From CAWBYL01 sp963793025 (GTDB taxonomy: Bacteria; Actinomycetota; Acidimicrobiia; Acidimicrobiales; Acidimicrobilacustridaceae), in assembly GCA_963793025.1 (NCBI GenBank), contig CAWBYL010000005.1, positions 186,001-250,000 on the forward strand: a stretch of DNA of 64,000 nt, in the 5' to 3' direction. The notes beneath the pieces were generated by a model. That model saw only the letters and a program-made list of their open reading frames with translations, did not search any database and was not told where the DNA came from. Positions 1 through 7,435 of the stretch are shown one piece after another. Position numbers and translations under genes: made by a program. The stretch's first letter is position 1, and every line of letters begins with the position of its first letter.

Positions 1-77
1 AACGCCATGTGAGCCTGGGTCCACGGCACCGGGTTGACGTCGGCCCGCACGGTCACGAGCGACACCGTCCCGCTCAT
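1..77 (-). CDS. N-terminal fragment of an unidentified protein (runs off window)
   Basis: Only the first 25 codons are inside the window. They begin MSGTVSLVTVRADVNPVPWT and read away to the left, divergent from the sulfotransferase at 189. No family can be assigned from so little sequence. The start codon overlaps the stop of a six-codon ORF on the same strand (94-74), which has a TACCTT box six bases upstream of its ATG at 106-101, so a tiny leader peptide is possible. Coding status rests only on the open frame and the divergent arrangement. Confidence 0.35.
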   Translation of the reverse strand, partial: MSGTVSLVTVRADVNPVPWTQAHMA

Positions 78-188
78 GACCCGACGCCCGCCATCCCGTC
101 AAGGTAGAGCATCCAGGATGGACAGGGCGCGGCGCACGACGGTGTTCCTGCCAGACTGCGGACTCGTTGTCGACCACGGGGGTGGGGG

Positions 189-1424
189 ATGGGTTCGTTG
201 GGCTACGTACGCCCGGACTGGGTGCGGCGGCTGAACGCCATGGCCGTCGGCGCCGGAGGGGCGCGGGCGATCGTGCCGCTCGACGCCGACGAGATCATGG
301 GGACGGCGTCCGCTGGCGTCGGGCTCGACGACTTCGGCGAACCGACCTGGGAGGAGCCGTACCGACGCCTCATCGAGTCCCTCGAGGACGAGGCCGAGCT
401 CAACGTGGTCGGTCGGCTGCAGTGTCGTCACGACCTCCTGCGCCATCTCAGCACCCGTCTCCAGATCATCGAAGCTGTTCGCGTCGATCCGTCGATCTCC
501 GAGGAGCACATCGTCGCTCCGGTCGTCGTCACCGGCCCCGCTCGCTCGGGCACGAGCATCCTGCACGAGCTCCTGGCGTGTGATCCCGGGCTGCGGGCGC
601 CGCGAGCGTGGGAGATGGCCCACCCGCTCCCGCCCCCGTCCGACGAGGACCGGGCCCGACGCATCGCCGCTGCCGAGTCGGAGTTCGATCTGTGGGGTGA
701 CGTGCAGCCCGAGTTCCTGGCCGTCCACGAGATGAAGTCGACCCTCCCCGAGGAGTGCATCTGGTTGATGGCCCCGGAGCTCGACATGACCTACTGGGCG
801 ACCTGCGTGAACGTCCCGACCTTCTTGATGTGGCGAGCCCAGACCGACGCCGTGCCCGTGTATCGCTTCCATCGTCGGTTCCTCCAGACGCTGCAGCACG
901 GAACCACGTCCCGCCCGTGGGTGCTCAAGTCCCCCGTGCACATGGGGCGCCTGCCCGCGCTGCTCGCCGTGTACCCCGACGCGCGGGTGATCCTCACCCA
1001 CCGCGACCCTGTCCGGACGCTGCCCTCCACGGTCAGCACGGTGGCGTCCGGGCGGTGGCTGCGGTCCGACGCGGTGGACACCGACGGCATGGCCGCAGGT
1101 ATGACGTTCAGCTTGCAGATGATGCTGGGGGCTCTCCCCGCCGCGTGCGCCGCGGTGCCGGCCGGCCAGCTCACCCACCTCCACTACGTGGACCTCCTCG
1201 ATGATCCGGTACAGGCCATCGGGCGGGCCTACGACGAGCTCGGCATCCCGAGGCCGACCGGCCACGCCGAGCTGATCAGCGACTACCTGGACGCCCGGCC
1301 TCAGACCAAGTACGGGGTGCACCGCTACGGGCTCGGCGACTTCGGCTTCGACGAGGCCGTCATCCGCTCGGAGTTCGCTCCCTACACCGAGGCGTTCGGG
1401 GTGGCCGCCGAGAAGGCGGTCTGA
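189..1424 (+). CDS. sulfotransferase family protein
   Basis: A 411-residue cytoplasmic sulfotransferase of the Sulfotransfer_3 type, expected to move sulfate from PAPS to a hydroxyl or amine of an unknown small molecule. The 5'-phosphosulfate loop is seen as GPARSGTS at residues 116-123. The WVLKSP strand lies at 244-249 and the 3'-phosphate motif THRDPVRTLPS around 270-280. Length is normal for the family. The start is an ATG preceded by a run of G (GGGGTGGGGG) that can serve as ribosome site. It converges on the PAP2 gene with only seven bases between stops and stands alone as a transcription unit. A second sulfotransferase of the same general type lies at 53122-54378. Confidence 0.85.
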   Translation: MGSLGYVRPDWVRRLNAMAVGAGGARAIVPLDADEIMGTASAGVGLDDFGEPTWEEPYRRLIESLEDEAELNVVGRLQCRHDLLRHLSTRLQIIEAVRVDPSISEEHIVAPVVVTGPARSGTSILHELLACDPGLRAPRAWEMAHPLPPPSDEDRARRIAAAESEFDLWGDVQPEFLAVHEMKSTLPEECIWLMAPELDMTYWATCVNVPTFLMWRAQTDAVPVYRFHRRFLQTLQHGTTSRPWVLKSPVHMGRLPALLAVYPDARVILTHRDPVRTLPSTVSTVASGRWLRSDAVDTDGMAAGMTFSLQMMLGALPAACAAVPAGQLTHLHYVDLLDDPVQAIGRAYDELGIPRPTGHAELISDYLDARPQTKYGVHRYGLGDFGFDEAVIRSEFAPYTEAFGVAAEKAV

Positions 1425-1431
1425 GAGCGGT

Positions 1432-2181
1432 TCAGTCCGGCGGGGGACCGCTCCGTCCGGGCCGGTGGATGGAGGCCACGGCGCGCAGGACCCCACCCGG
1501 CCCCCAGTGGTGGTGTCCGTCGGCTCGCACCGACCGGCCCGCCGCCAGGCCGACGCTCGACACAGCGATGGCCACCGCGGTCCCGAGGGCCCAACCGGCC
1601 AGCACGTCGGTGGGCCAGTGCACGGCCGTGACCAGCCGGGCCATCCCCACCGCCACGGCGATCGCCCCGGCGGCGGCGAGCACAGCCACGCGGCCCGGTA
1701 GCCCGGGGACGAAGAGGACGGCGACGACGATGGCGATGCTCAGGTAGACCGCCGCACTACCCCCGGCGTGGCCGGCGGGGAAGGAGATGCCGGCGTCGCC
1801 GAGGAGCCGCCCCGACTGCCCGGGCGATGCTCGATCGACGATTCCCTTGGTCAGCGCCACGAGCAGCGCACCGACCAGGAACGAGGCGATGGGTACGACC
1901 GCCTCGACCAGCCAGGCACCGAGCAGCCAGAGGATCGCCGATGCCGCCGAGGCCACCACGACCAGCACCGGCACCGAGCCCAGGCGGCTGACCGACTGGG
2001 CAAAGCGGTACCAGCGGTCGGGGCTACGAGCGATGTGGCCGAGGAGGTCCGGGTCGTCGGCGGCCGGGCCCTGGTTGGTGGCGACGCTCACCGCCAGGGT
2101 GGCGAACACCACCACGGTCGCGACGAACACGGCGAGGGCCATCCAGCGGGTGGGCTCGCTCTCGTGGCCGGCACGGGGCAT
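1432..2181 (-). CDS. PAP2-family membrane phosphatase
   Basis: A 249-residue integral membrane protein with about six hydrophobic segments and the three PAP2 (phosphatidic acid phosphatase type 2) signature blocks: KGIVDRASP (112-120), FPAGHAGG (134-141, acid-base His138) and RLVTAVHWPTD (182-192, nucleophile His188 with Asp192). The family dephosphorylates lipid phosphates such as undecaprenyl pyrophosphate or phosphatidate at the outer face of the membrane; the substrate here is unknown. The polar C-terminal tail is rich in Gly, Pro and Arg. The ATG is preceded at six bases by TAGCCT, so the gene looks leaderless. Confidence 0.85.
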   Translation of the reverse strand: MPRAGHESEPTRWMALAVFVATVVVFATLAVSVATNQGPAADDPDLLGHIARSPDRWYRFAQSVSRLGSVPVLVVVASAASAILWLLGAWLVEAVVPIASFLVGALLVALTKGIVDRASPGQSGRLLGDAGISFPAGHAGGSAAVYLSIAIVVAVLFVPGLPGRVAVLAAAGAIAVAVGMARLVTAVHWPTDVLAGWALGTAVAIAVSSVGLAAGRSVRADGHHHWGPGGVLRAVASIHRPGRSGPPPD

Positions 2182-2187
2182 CGGGTG

Positions 2188-2193
2188 AGGCTA
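2188..2193 (-). promoter_or_regulatory. candidate -10 box, leaderless promoter of the PAP2 gene
   Basis: Read on the minus strand this is TAGCCT, separated from the ATG by six bases. That places the expected transcription start on or next to the start codon. No Shine-Dalgarno sequence is visible. Confidence 0.4.
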
Positions 2194-2230
2194 CCGACGC
2201 GGTCGGGCCCGCCCGACCGCGCCCCGTCGG

Positions 2231-3028
2231 TCAGGCGTTGTAGCCGTAGCCGGCGGTGCCGACGTCGGAGCCGGGGAGGCCGGGCTCGAGGCGTCCGCTC
2301 ATCCAGCCGCCGTCGACGACCAGCTCGGTGCCGGTGATGTAGCTCGACTCGTCGCAGGAGAGGAAGGCCACGGCCTTGGCGATCTCGTCGGGACGGCCGA
2401 TGCGTCCGATGGCCTGGAACCGGTAGGGCTCGACCTCGACCTCGGGCATGTCGAAGGGGTTGCCCATCACCGTGTTCACCCCGCCCGGGTGGATCGAGTT
2501 CACCCGGATCCCGAACCGCCCCCACTCCATGGCCGCGGTCTTCGTCATCCCCCGGATGGCGAACTTCGAGGCGGTGTAGGAGATGAGCCCGTTCTTGGAG
2601 CCGATGCCGTCGATGGAGGAGATGTTCACGATGGCGCCCCCGCCGGCGTCGCGCATGGCGGGCATCACCGCCTTCATGCCCAGGAAGCAGCCGACCTGGT
2701 TGACGTTGATGACGCCCATGTAGTCGTCGAGCGAGGTGTCCTCGATGGCGGCGGGGCGCAGGATGGCCGCGTTGTTGACGAGCACGTCGATTCCCCCGAG
2801 CTCGGCGGCCGCGGCCACGAGATCGGCCCAATCGGACTCGCTGCTCACGTCGACGTGGAGGTAGCGCGCCGGGGCGCCGATGTCGGCGGCCACCTTCTCG
2901 CCCGGTTCGTCGAGCACGTCGGCGAGCAGCACCTTGGCTCCCTCGGCGGCGAACATCCGGGCTTCGGCCTCGCCCTGCCCGCGCGCCGCACCCGTGACGA
3001 TCACGACCTTGTCGTCGAAACGACCCAT
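2231..3028 (-). CDS. SDR family oxidoreductase
   Basis: A 265-residue classical short-chain dehydrogenase/reductase using NAD(P). The cofactor loop TGAARGQG is at 12-19, the NNA motif at 86-88, a catalytic serine in ISSID near 137-138 and the YTASK motif at 151-155. The family interconverts alcohols and ketones; the substrate cannot be read from sequence. A GAGGGG ribosome site sits seven bases before the ATG. The C-terminal extension after the usual end (ending in GYGYNA) is longer than in many SDRs. It reads in the same direction as the PAP2 gene, 49 bases away, and the two might share a transcript. Confidence 0.85.
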   Translation of the reverse strand: MGRFDDKVVIVTGAARGQGEAEARMFAAEGAKVLLADVLDEPGEKVAADIGAPARYLHVDVSSESDWADLVAAAAELGGIDVLVNNAAILRPAAIEDTSLDDYMGVINVNQVGCFLGMKAVMPAMRDAGGGAIVNISSIDGIGSKNGLISYTASKFAIRGMTKTAAMEWGRFGIRVNSIHPGGVNTVMGNPFDMPEVEVEPYRFQAIGRIGRPDEIAKAVAFLSCDESSYITGTELVVDGGWMSGRLEPGLPGSDVGTAGYGYNA

Positions 3029-3125
3029 ATCTGTTCCCCTCGGTCCTCCGGGCGACGACCTCGCCCGGCCGTCGCGGAGTGTACGGGGACGTTCCCGGTC
3101 GTGTCGCTCGGTGGTCGCCAGAGCG

Positions 3126-3893
3126 TCAGGTGACGGCCAGCGCCACCGCCACCACCATCCCGAAGCACGCCACCGTGAACCGCAGTGCGGTGGGGGACAA
3201 CCGTCGGGCCACCGACGCGCCGGTCCAGCCCCCGAGGAGGCTCATGGGCGCCATGATGGCGACCGCGAGCCACTGGACGGGGCCGAACAGAGCGAAGGCG
3301 ACCAGAGCCACTGTGTTGATGACCAACGTGAGGGCGCTCTTCAGGGCGTTGGTGCGCTGGAGGCCCTCGGCCAGGAACACGCCGAGGACGGCCAGCAGGA
3401 TCACGCCGAGGCCGCCGCCGAAGTACGCGCCGTAGGCCGCCGCCACGAAGGTGGCGAGCTGGAGGGCGACCGGACGTCGCGACCAGGCGTCATGAGGGCG
3501 GCCGAGCACCCACCGTTGGATGCGGGGCTGGGCCAGGAGGAGGACCGACGCGGCGAACACGAGGACGGGCACGATCCCGTCGAACACCTCGTTCGAGGTG
3601 GTGAGCAGGATCACCGCACCGACCACGGCGCCGACGATGGAGATGGGGGCCAGGCGGCGCACCTGGGCACCCTGGCCGGCGAGCTCGCGGCGGTAGCCGA
3701 TCGTTCCGCCCACGTAGCCGGGCAGGACCGACACGGTGTTGGTCACGTTGGCCGAGACCGACGGGTAGCCCACGAGGAGAAGGGCCGGAAAGGAGATGAG
3801 CGATCCTCCCCCTGCCACCGCGTTGATGGCGCCGGCGAGGAAGCCGGCGGCGGCCAGGAGGACCGCCTCCCCTCCGCTCAGCACGGCGATCAT
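3126..3893 (-). CDS. TauE/SafE (TSUP) family membrane exporter
   Basis: A 255-residue hydrophobic protein with about eight membrane segments arranged as two similar halves. The opening stretch AAGFLAGAINAVAGGGSLIS contains the family hallmark GxxAGxxNxxAGGG near residues 17-30, and a matching GAYFGGGLGV motif starts the second half. TSUP proteins export or import small sulfur-containing or organic anions such as sulfite, sulfoacetate or taurine; the cargo here is unknown. The ATG at 3893 is chosen because it begins just before the first helix. It stands alone, about 100 bases upstream of the SDR and in the same orientation. Confidence 0.85.
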   Translation of the reverse strand: MIAVLSGGEAVLLAAAGFLAGAINAVAGGGSLISFPALLLVGYPSVSANVTNTVSVLPGYVGGTIGYRRELAGQGAQVRRLAPISIVGAVVGAVILLTTSNEVFDGIVPVLVFAASVLLLAQPRIQRWVLGRPHDAWSRRPVALQLATFVAAAYGAYFGGGLGVILLAVLGVFLAEGLQRTNALKSALTLVINTVALVAFALFGPVQWLAVAIMAPMSLLGGWTGASVARRLSPTALRFTVACFGMVVAVALAVT

Positions 3894-4054
3894 CTCGTTC
3901 GTGCTCGTGTCGGGGTGACCATGGCGAGGGCAACCCTTGCAGGCCGGTCGGGCCGACGAAAGCCCGCGGGGGGAGCGGCCCCACTCGCCCCCGAGGCGTT
4001 CACAGCGTTCGCTTAGGCAGGGTTTCGCCCCGACCCGTGATCATGGGTGGCACT

Positions 4055-4069
4055 GGTCCACACTGGACC
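4055..4069. promoter_or_regulatory. candidate operator: inverted repeat upstream of the Rieske gene
   Basis: A perfect inverted repeat GGTCCA-CAC-TGGACC lies 35 bases before the ATG of the Rieske gene, inside the 211-base gap that follows the TauE gene. Size and position fit a repressor or activator site. No regulator is identified, and the rest of the gap shows nothing recognisable. Confidence 0.3.
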
Positions 4070-4104
4070 GAGACCTGCTCCGTCCCTCCCCCCCAGGAGC
4101 CCTG

Positions 4105-4959
4105 ATGAATCCTCTTGTTGTTGTTGTGCCGGTGGTTGTGGTGTTGGCGGGTGTTGTGGTGTTCGCGGCGTTGCGGCGTCGTGATGGTGGTGAGGCGACG
4201 GGTGCGTTGTCGCGGGAGACGGTGCGGCGGGATCGTTCGTCGGTGTCGGGGTTGGAGGGTTCGGCGACCGAGGCGGTGTCGGGTCGTCAGGTGGAGGCGC
4301 AGGCGTCTTTGGAGCGGCGGGCGCCGGAGTTGGTGAAGGCGGGTGGTTCGGATCTGGCGGAGTACGTGCCGCCGGATGCGGAGGCGTTGGGGGTGACGCG
4401 CCGCCAGTTCTTCAATCGGTCGATCGTGTTGTTGATGGGGTTGGGTCTGACGGGGTTCGGGGCGGCGGTCCTGGCGTTTTTGTGGCCGGTCCCGAAGGGT
4501 GGTTTCGGGTCGAAGATCCGGGTGGGGAACGTGGATGATGTGTTGGCCAAGATCGCGGCGGGGGATGGGTTCTTGTATTCGGCGGAGGGTCGTATGTGGA
4601 TGACGGCGTATCCGGCGACGGCGGTGGAGAAGGCGAAGAAGGTGTATTCCCAGCCGGTGTTGAACGGGTTGGAGGCGGGGGTGGCGACGCTGTATCAGAA
4701 GTGTCCTCATCTGGGTTGTCGGGTGCCGTCGTGTTCGACGTCGCAGTGGTTCGAGTGTCCGTGTCACGGCAGTCAGTACAACCAGGCGGGGGAGAAGAAG
4801 GGTGGGCCGGCGCCGCGGGGGATGGATCGGTTCGCGACGGAGGTGACGGCGGGGGTGTTGACGGTGAACACGGGGACGATCATCCAGGGTCCGCCGATCG
4901 GGACGAACACGACCGGTCAAGAAGCTGAGGGCCCGCACTGCGTGGGCGGAGGACACTGA
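4105..4959 (+). CDS. Rieske [2Fe-2S] protein, QcrA-like
   Basis: A 284-residue membrane-anchored Rieske iron-sulfur protein of the actinobacterial bc-complex type. Order: N-terminal membrane helix (residues 2-22), a charged linker, a twin-arginine-like TRRQFFNRS followed by a second helix (about 120-145), then the soluble Rieske fold. Cluster ligands are C200 and H202 in CPHLGC and C218 and H221 in CPCHGS; C205 and C220 can form the usual disulfide. The ATG is fixed by AGGAG five bases upstream. No qcrB, qcrC or oxidase subunit lies nearby, so it is an isolated copy. Codons strongly prefer TTG, GTG, CGG and GCG, unlike the C-ending codons of its neighbours. Confidence 0.85.
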   Translation: MNPLVVVVPVVVVLAGVVVFAALRRRDGGEATGALSRETVRRDRSSVSGLEGSATEAVSGRQVEAQASLERRAPELVKAGGSDLAEYVPPDAEALGVTRRQFFNRSIVLLMGLGLTGFGAAVLAFLWPVPKGGFGSKIRVGNVDDVLAKIAAGDGFLYSAEGRMWMTAYPATAVEKAKKVYSQPVLNGLEAGVATLYQKCPHLGCRVPSCSTSQWFECPCHGSQYNQAGEKKGGPAPRGMDRFATEVTAGVLTVNTGTIIQGPPIGTNTTGQEAEGPHCVGGGH

Positions 4960-4965
4960 CCCGAC

Positions 4966-4981
4966 GTCACGCTCCCGTGAC
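4966..4981. terminator. hairpin after the Rieske gene
   Basis: GTCACG-CTCC-CGTGAC forms a perfect six-pair stem with a four-base loop, seven bases after the Rieske stop codon. There is no T-run, so it may be a weak or factor-dependent terminator, or a protein-binding site for the operon that starts at 5028. Confidence 0.3.
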
Positions 4982-5008
4982 ACGCCGATCACCCGGTGCA
5001 CACATCGA

Positions 5009-5025
5009 TTCAACAAACTGTTGAA
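5009..5025. promoter_or_regulatory. 17-bp palindromic operator TTCAACA-N3-TGTTGAA
   Basis: A perfect 7-bp inverted repeat with a three-base centre (AAC) ends two bases before the ATG of the LLM gene, so a bound protein would cover the transcription or translation start. The same palindrome, with GAT in the centre, occurs at 58068-58084. The reverse complement of 59941-59957 matches the first 13 bases exactly. A-rich sites like this stand out in such GC-rich DNA. Confidence 0.65.
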
Positions 5026-5027
5026 CG

Positions 5028-6185
5028 ATGCGAGTCGATCTCGACTTCTACGGCAGTGCCTCGATGCCCGATGCCGGGGCCGGTCGCCCTGACCCTCGTG
5101 ACCGGCGGGTCACCAACGACCAGGTGGTGGAGGCCTACGGCAACCTCTGCTCCTGGGCGGGCCAGGCCGACGAGCTGGGCTACGACACCATGTGGCTCAC
5201 GGAGCACCACTTCCAGCACGAGGGCTACGAGCTCACCCCCAACCTCGTGCTGTTCGGGCTCCACCTGGCCGGTCTCACCCGCCGGCTGCGGTTCGGGCAG
5301 ATGTTCAACGTCGTGCCCCAGTGGCACCCGCTGCGCCTGGCCGAGGACTTCGCCATGGCCGACGTGCTCAGCGGCGGGCGGATGGTCTTCGGCGTGGGCC
5401 GGGGCACGGTGCCGCGGGAGGCCCAGACCCTCGGCGGGGTGGTGGCCAGCGGTGACAACGCCATGAGCCGCGACGCCGACCAACGCAACCGGGAGATCTT
5501 CGAGGAGGCGATGGAGGTGATCCTGACGGCCTGGCGGGCCGAACGGTTCAGCTTCCACGGTCGCCACTTCTCCTTCCCGCCCGAGGGCATCCCCGACCGG
5601 GGCTCGACGGTGCAGGAGCTGACCCTCGTCCCCCGTCCGGTCGGTGGGGTCCCCACCGTGTTCCAACCGGTCACCTCGCCGGCGACGTCGAGCTACGTGG
5701 CCCGCATGGGTTTCACCGGGGTCTTCGCCAACGCCGTGCCCTCCATCGCCAGGCAGCGGTGGGAGGACTTCGGGGAGCAGTCCGCCGAGGCCGGCAGCCC
5801 CTTGGCCCCCGGGGAGCGCCGCTGCCTCCAGATGATCGTGCACGCCGCGCCCACGACGGCGGAGGCGGTGCGGGTGGCCGGCCCCGGGCACGACGAGTAC
5901 GTCAAGTTCCTGTCGCCGTACGGTCGTCTGCGCTGGATGGCCGAGGACGCGCCCTTCGCCTATCGGCCCACCCTCGACCAGACCCGAACCGACGGGGTCT
6001 GGGCCATCGGTTCGGTCGAGGAGGTCGTCGACAACCTGGGTCGTTGGATCGAGCTGCTCGATCTTCGCCACCTGGTCGTGTTCCCCGAGCTGCCCGGCCT
6101 CGGTCGCCACGCCGTCACCGAGCAACTGCACGTGCTGGCCGAGGACGTGCTTCCCCGCCTCGGTGTGTCCATGCTGGTGCCGTGA
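5028..6185 (+). CDS. LLM class flavin-dependent oxidoreductase
   Basis: A 385-residue luciferase-like TIM-barrel flavoprotein, expected to use reduced FMN (or F420) for oxygenation or hydride transfer. Family features include the early barrel strand with DTMWLTEHHFQ (about 53-63), the RLRFGQMFNVVPQWHPLRLAEDFA region (split across strands 3 and 4) and LSGGRMVFGVGRG near 115. The N-terminus MRVDLDFYGSAS is a normal first strand, supporting the ATG at 5028, although no ribosome site precedes it. It is the first gene of an operon whose next two genes overlap by four bases each. RutA, the pyrimidine ring-opening oxygenase, belongs to this superfamily, but orthology is not claimed. A palindromic operator abuts the start codon. 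Confidence 0.85.
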   Translation: MRVDLDFYGSASMPDAGAGRPDPRDRRVTNDQVVEAYGNLCSWAGQADELGYDTMWLTEHHFQHEGYELTPNLVLFGLHLAGLTRRLRFGQMFNVVPQWHPLRLAEDFAMADVLSGGRMVFGVGRGTVPREAQTLGGVVASGDNAMSRDADQRNREIFEEAMEVILTAWRAERFSFHGRHFSFPPEGIPDRGSTVQELTLVPRPVGGVPTVFQPVTSPATSSYVARMGFTGVFANAVPSIARQRWEDFGEQSAEAGSPLAPGERRCLQMIVHAAPTTAEAVRVAGPGHDEYVKFLSPYGRLRWMAEDAPFAYRPTLDQTRTDGVWAIGSVEEVVDNLGRWIELLDLRHLVVFPELPGLGRHAVTEQLHVLAEDVLPRLGVSMLVP

Positions 6186-7435
6186 CCCTCCTCCAGGGCG
6201 GCCGTCGGGCCGACGGCGCCCGCATCGACGTCCGGATCGACCCCGGCACCGGCCGGGTCGTCGCCGTGGACGCCTCTGTGCTGGCGGAACGCGGCGAGGA
6301 GGTGCACGACTGTGCCGGTCTGGTCATCCTCGACGCTCCCGTCGAGCCCCATTGCCACCTCGACAAGGCCGGGACCTGGTCCGTGGCCCCCAACCCGGCG
6401 GCCGATCTCATGGGCGCGGTGCGGGCCTGGTCCTCCGAGCTCCAGTACCGCGACGCCGGTGCGATCCTCGACACCGCCCGGCCCGCCCTCCACGACCTCG
6501 TGCTCCACGGGGCCACCGCCGTGCGCACCCACGTCAACCTGGGTACGGGCAGCGGCATGGCCCCGCTCGACGCGATGGTGGCCCTGCGGGAAGAGGCGGC
6601 GGCGACGGGACTGGTCGAGCTCCAGGTGGTGGCCCTCGTCTCCATGCCCTACAGCGGCGACGCCGGCGCCCCCCACCGGGCCATCCTCGACGAAGCCCTC
6701 GGCCGGGGAGCCGACCTGGCCGGGGGAGCGCCCCACGTCGACCCCGATCCCGACGCCGGCGCTGACGTGGCCCTCGCCGCCGCCGCCCGCCACGGGGCCG
6801 GAGTCGACCTCCACATCGACGAGACCCTCGATCCGGCGATCCTGGGGCTCCGCCACCTCGCCGCCGCCGTGACCCGAGGCGGGTGGGGTCCGGGACGGGT
6901 CACCGCCTCGCACTGCGTGAGCCTGGGCATGCAACCGCCGGACGTCCAGGAGGACGTGGCGGCCTCGGTCGCCGCCGCCGGCATCTCCGTGATCGCCCTG
7001 CCCCAGACCAACCTGTACCTGCAGGCCCGAGGGGCTCGGACCGCCTCGCCCCGCGGCCTCACCGCCATCCGGCCACTGCTCGACGCCGGGGTCAACGTGG
7101 CCGCCGGGGGCGACAACGTCCGCGACCCGTTCAACGCCGTGGGGCGAGCCGACCCGGTGGAGACCGCCGCCCTCATGGTGATGGCCGGCCATCTGACTCC
7201 CGACGAGGCCTGGCGATCGGTGGGCAACGCCGGGCGCGTCGCCCTCGGCCTCCCCGAGGTCACCCTGACCCCGGGGGCACCGGCCGAGCTGCTCGCCCTC
7301 GAGGGCACCGATCTGGTGGACGCCCTCGCCCGCGCCGGGGAGCGCCGGCTCGTCGTCCACGGCGGGCGGGTCGTCGCCCGCACCGTCGTGCGACGATCCC
7401 TCCTTCCGACCGACGCCCCCGGAGGGCCCGAATGA
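6182..7435 (+). CDS. cytosine deaminase-like amidohydrolase
   Basis: A 417-residue metal-dependent hydrolase. Its metal and catalytic residues fall almost exactly where they do in E. coli CodA (His61, His63, His214, Glu217, His246, Asp313): here H57-C-H59, H211-I-D-E214, H244 in SHCVSL and D311 in GGDNVRDPF. The family hydrolyses cyclic amidines and amides such as cytosine, isoguanine, creatinine-like rings or N-alkylammelides. Start is GTG at 6182, overlapping the LLM stop as GTGA; longer versions of this frame are artefacts of the preceding gene. Its stop overlaps the ATG of the next gene. Ring oxygenation followed by ring hydrolysis is a reasonable reading of the operon. The actual substrate is unknown. 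Confidence 0.85.
   Translation: MTLLQGGRRADGARIDVRIDPGTGRVVAVDASVLAERGEEVHDCAGLVILDAPVEPHCHLDKAGTWSVAPNPAADLMGAVRAWSSELQYRDAGAILDTARPALHDLVLHGATAVRTHVNLGTGSGMAPLDAMVALREEAAATGLVELQVVALVSMPYSGDAGAPHRAILDEALGRGADLAGGAPHVDPDPDAGADVALAAAARHGAGVDLHIDETLDPAILGLRHLAAAVTRGGWGPGRVTASHCVSLGMQPPDVQEDVAASVAAAGISVIALPQTNLYLQARGARTASPRGLTAIRPLLDAGVNVAAGGDNVRDPFNAVGRADPVETAALMVMAGHLTPDEAWRSVGNAGRVALGLPEVTLTPGAPAELLALEGTDLVDALARAGERRLVVHGGRVVARTVVRRSLLPTDAPGGPE

Noticed and set aside
4000..5016. A 338-codon reading frame opposite the Rieske gene
   Set aside because: Extremely Arg/His/Pro/Thr-rich without any motif, an effect of the antisense of GTG/CGG-rich codons; the forward frame has full Rieske motifs.
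5759..6181. Upstream extension of the cytosine-deaminase-like frame
   Set aside because: It overlaps the whole end of the LLM gene and is Arg/Pro-rich; GTG 6182 gives a normal family N-terminus.
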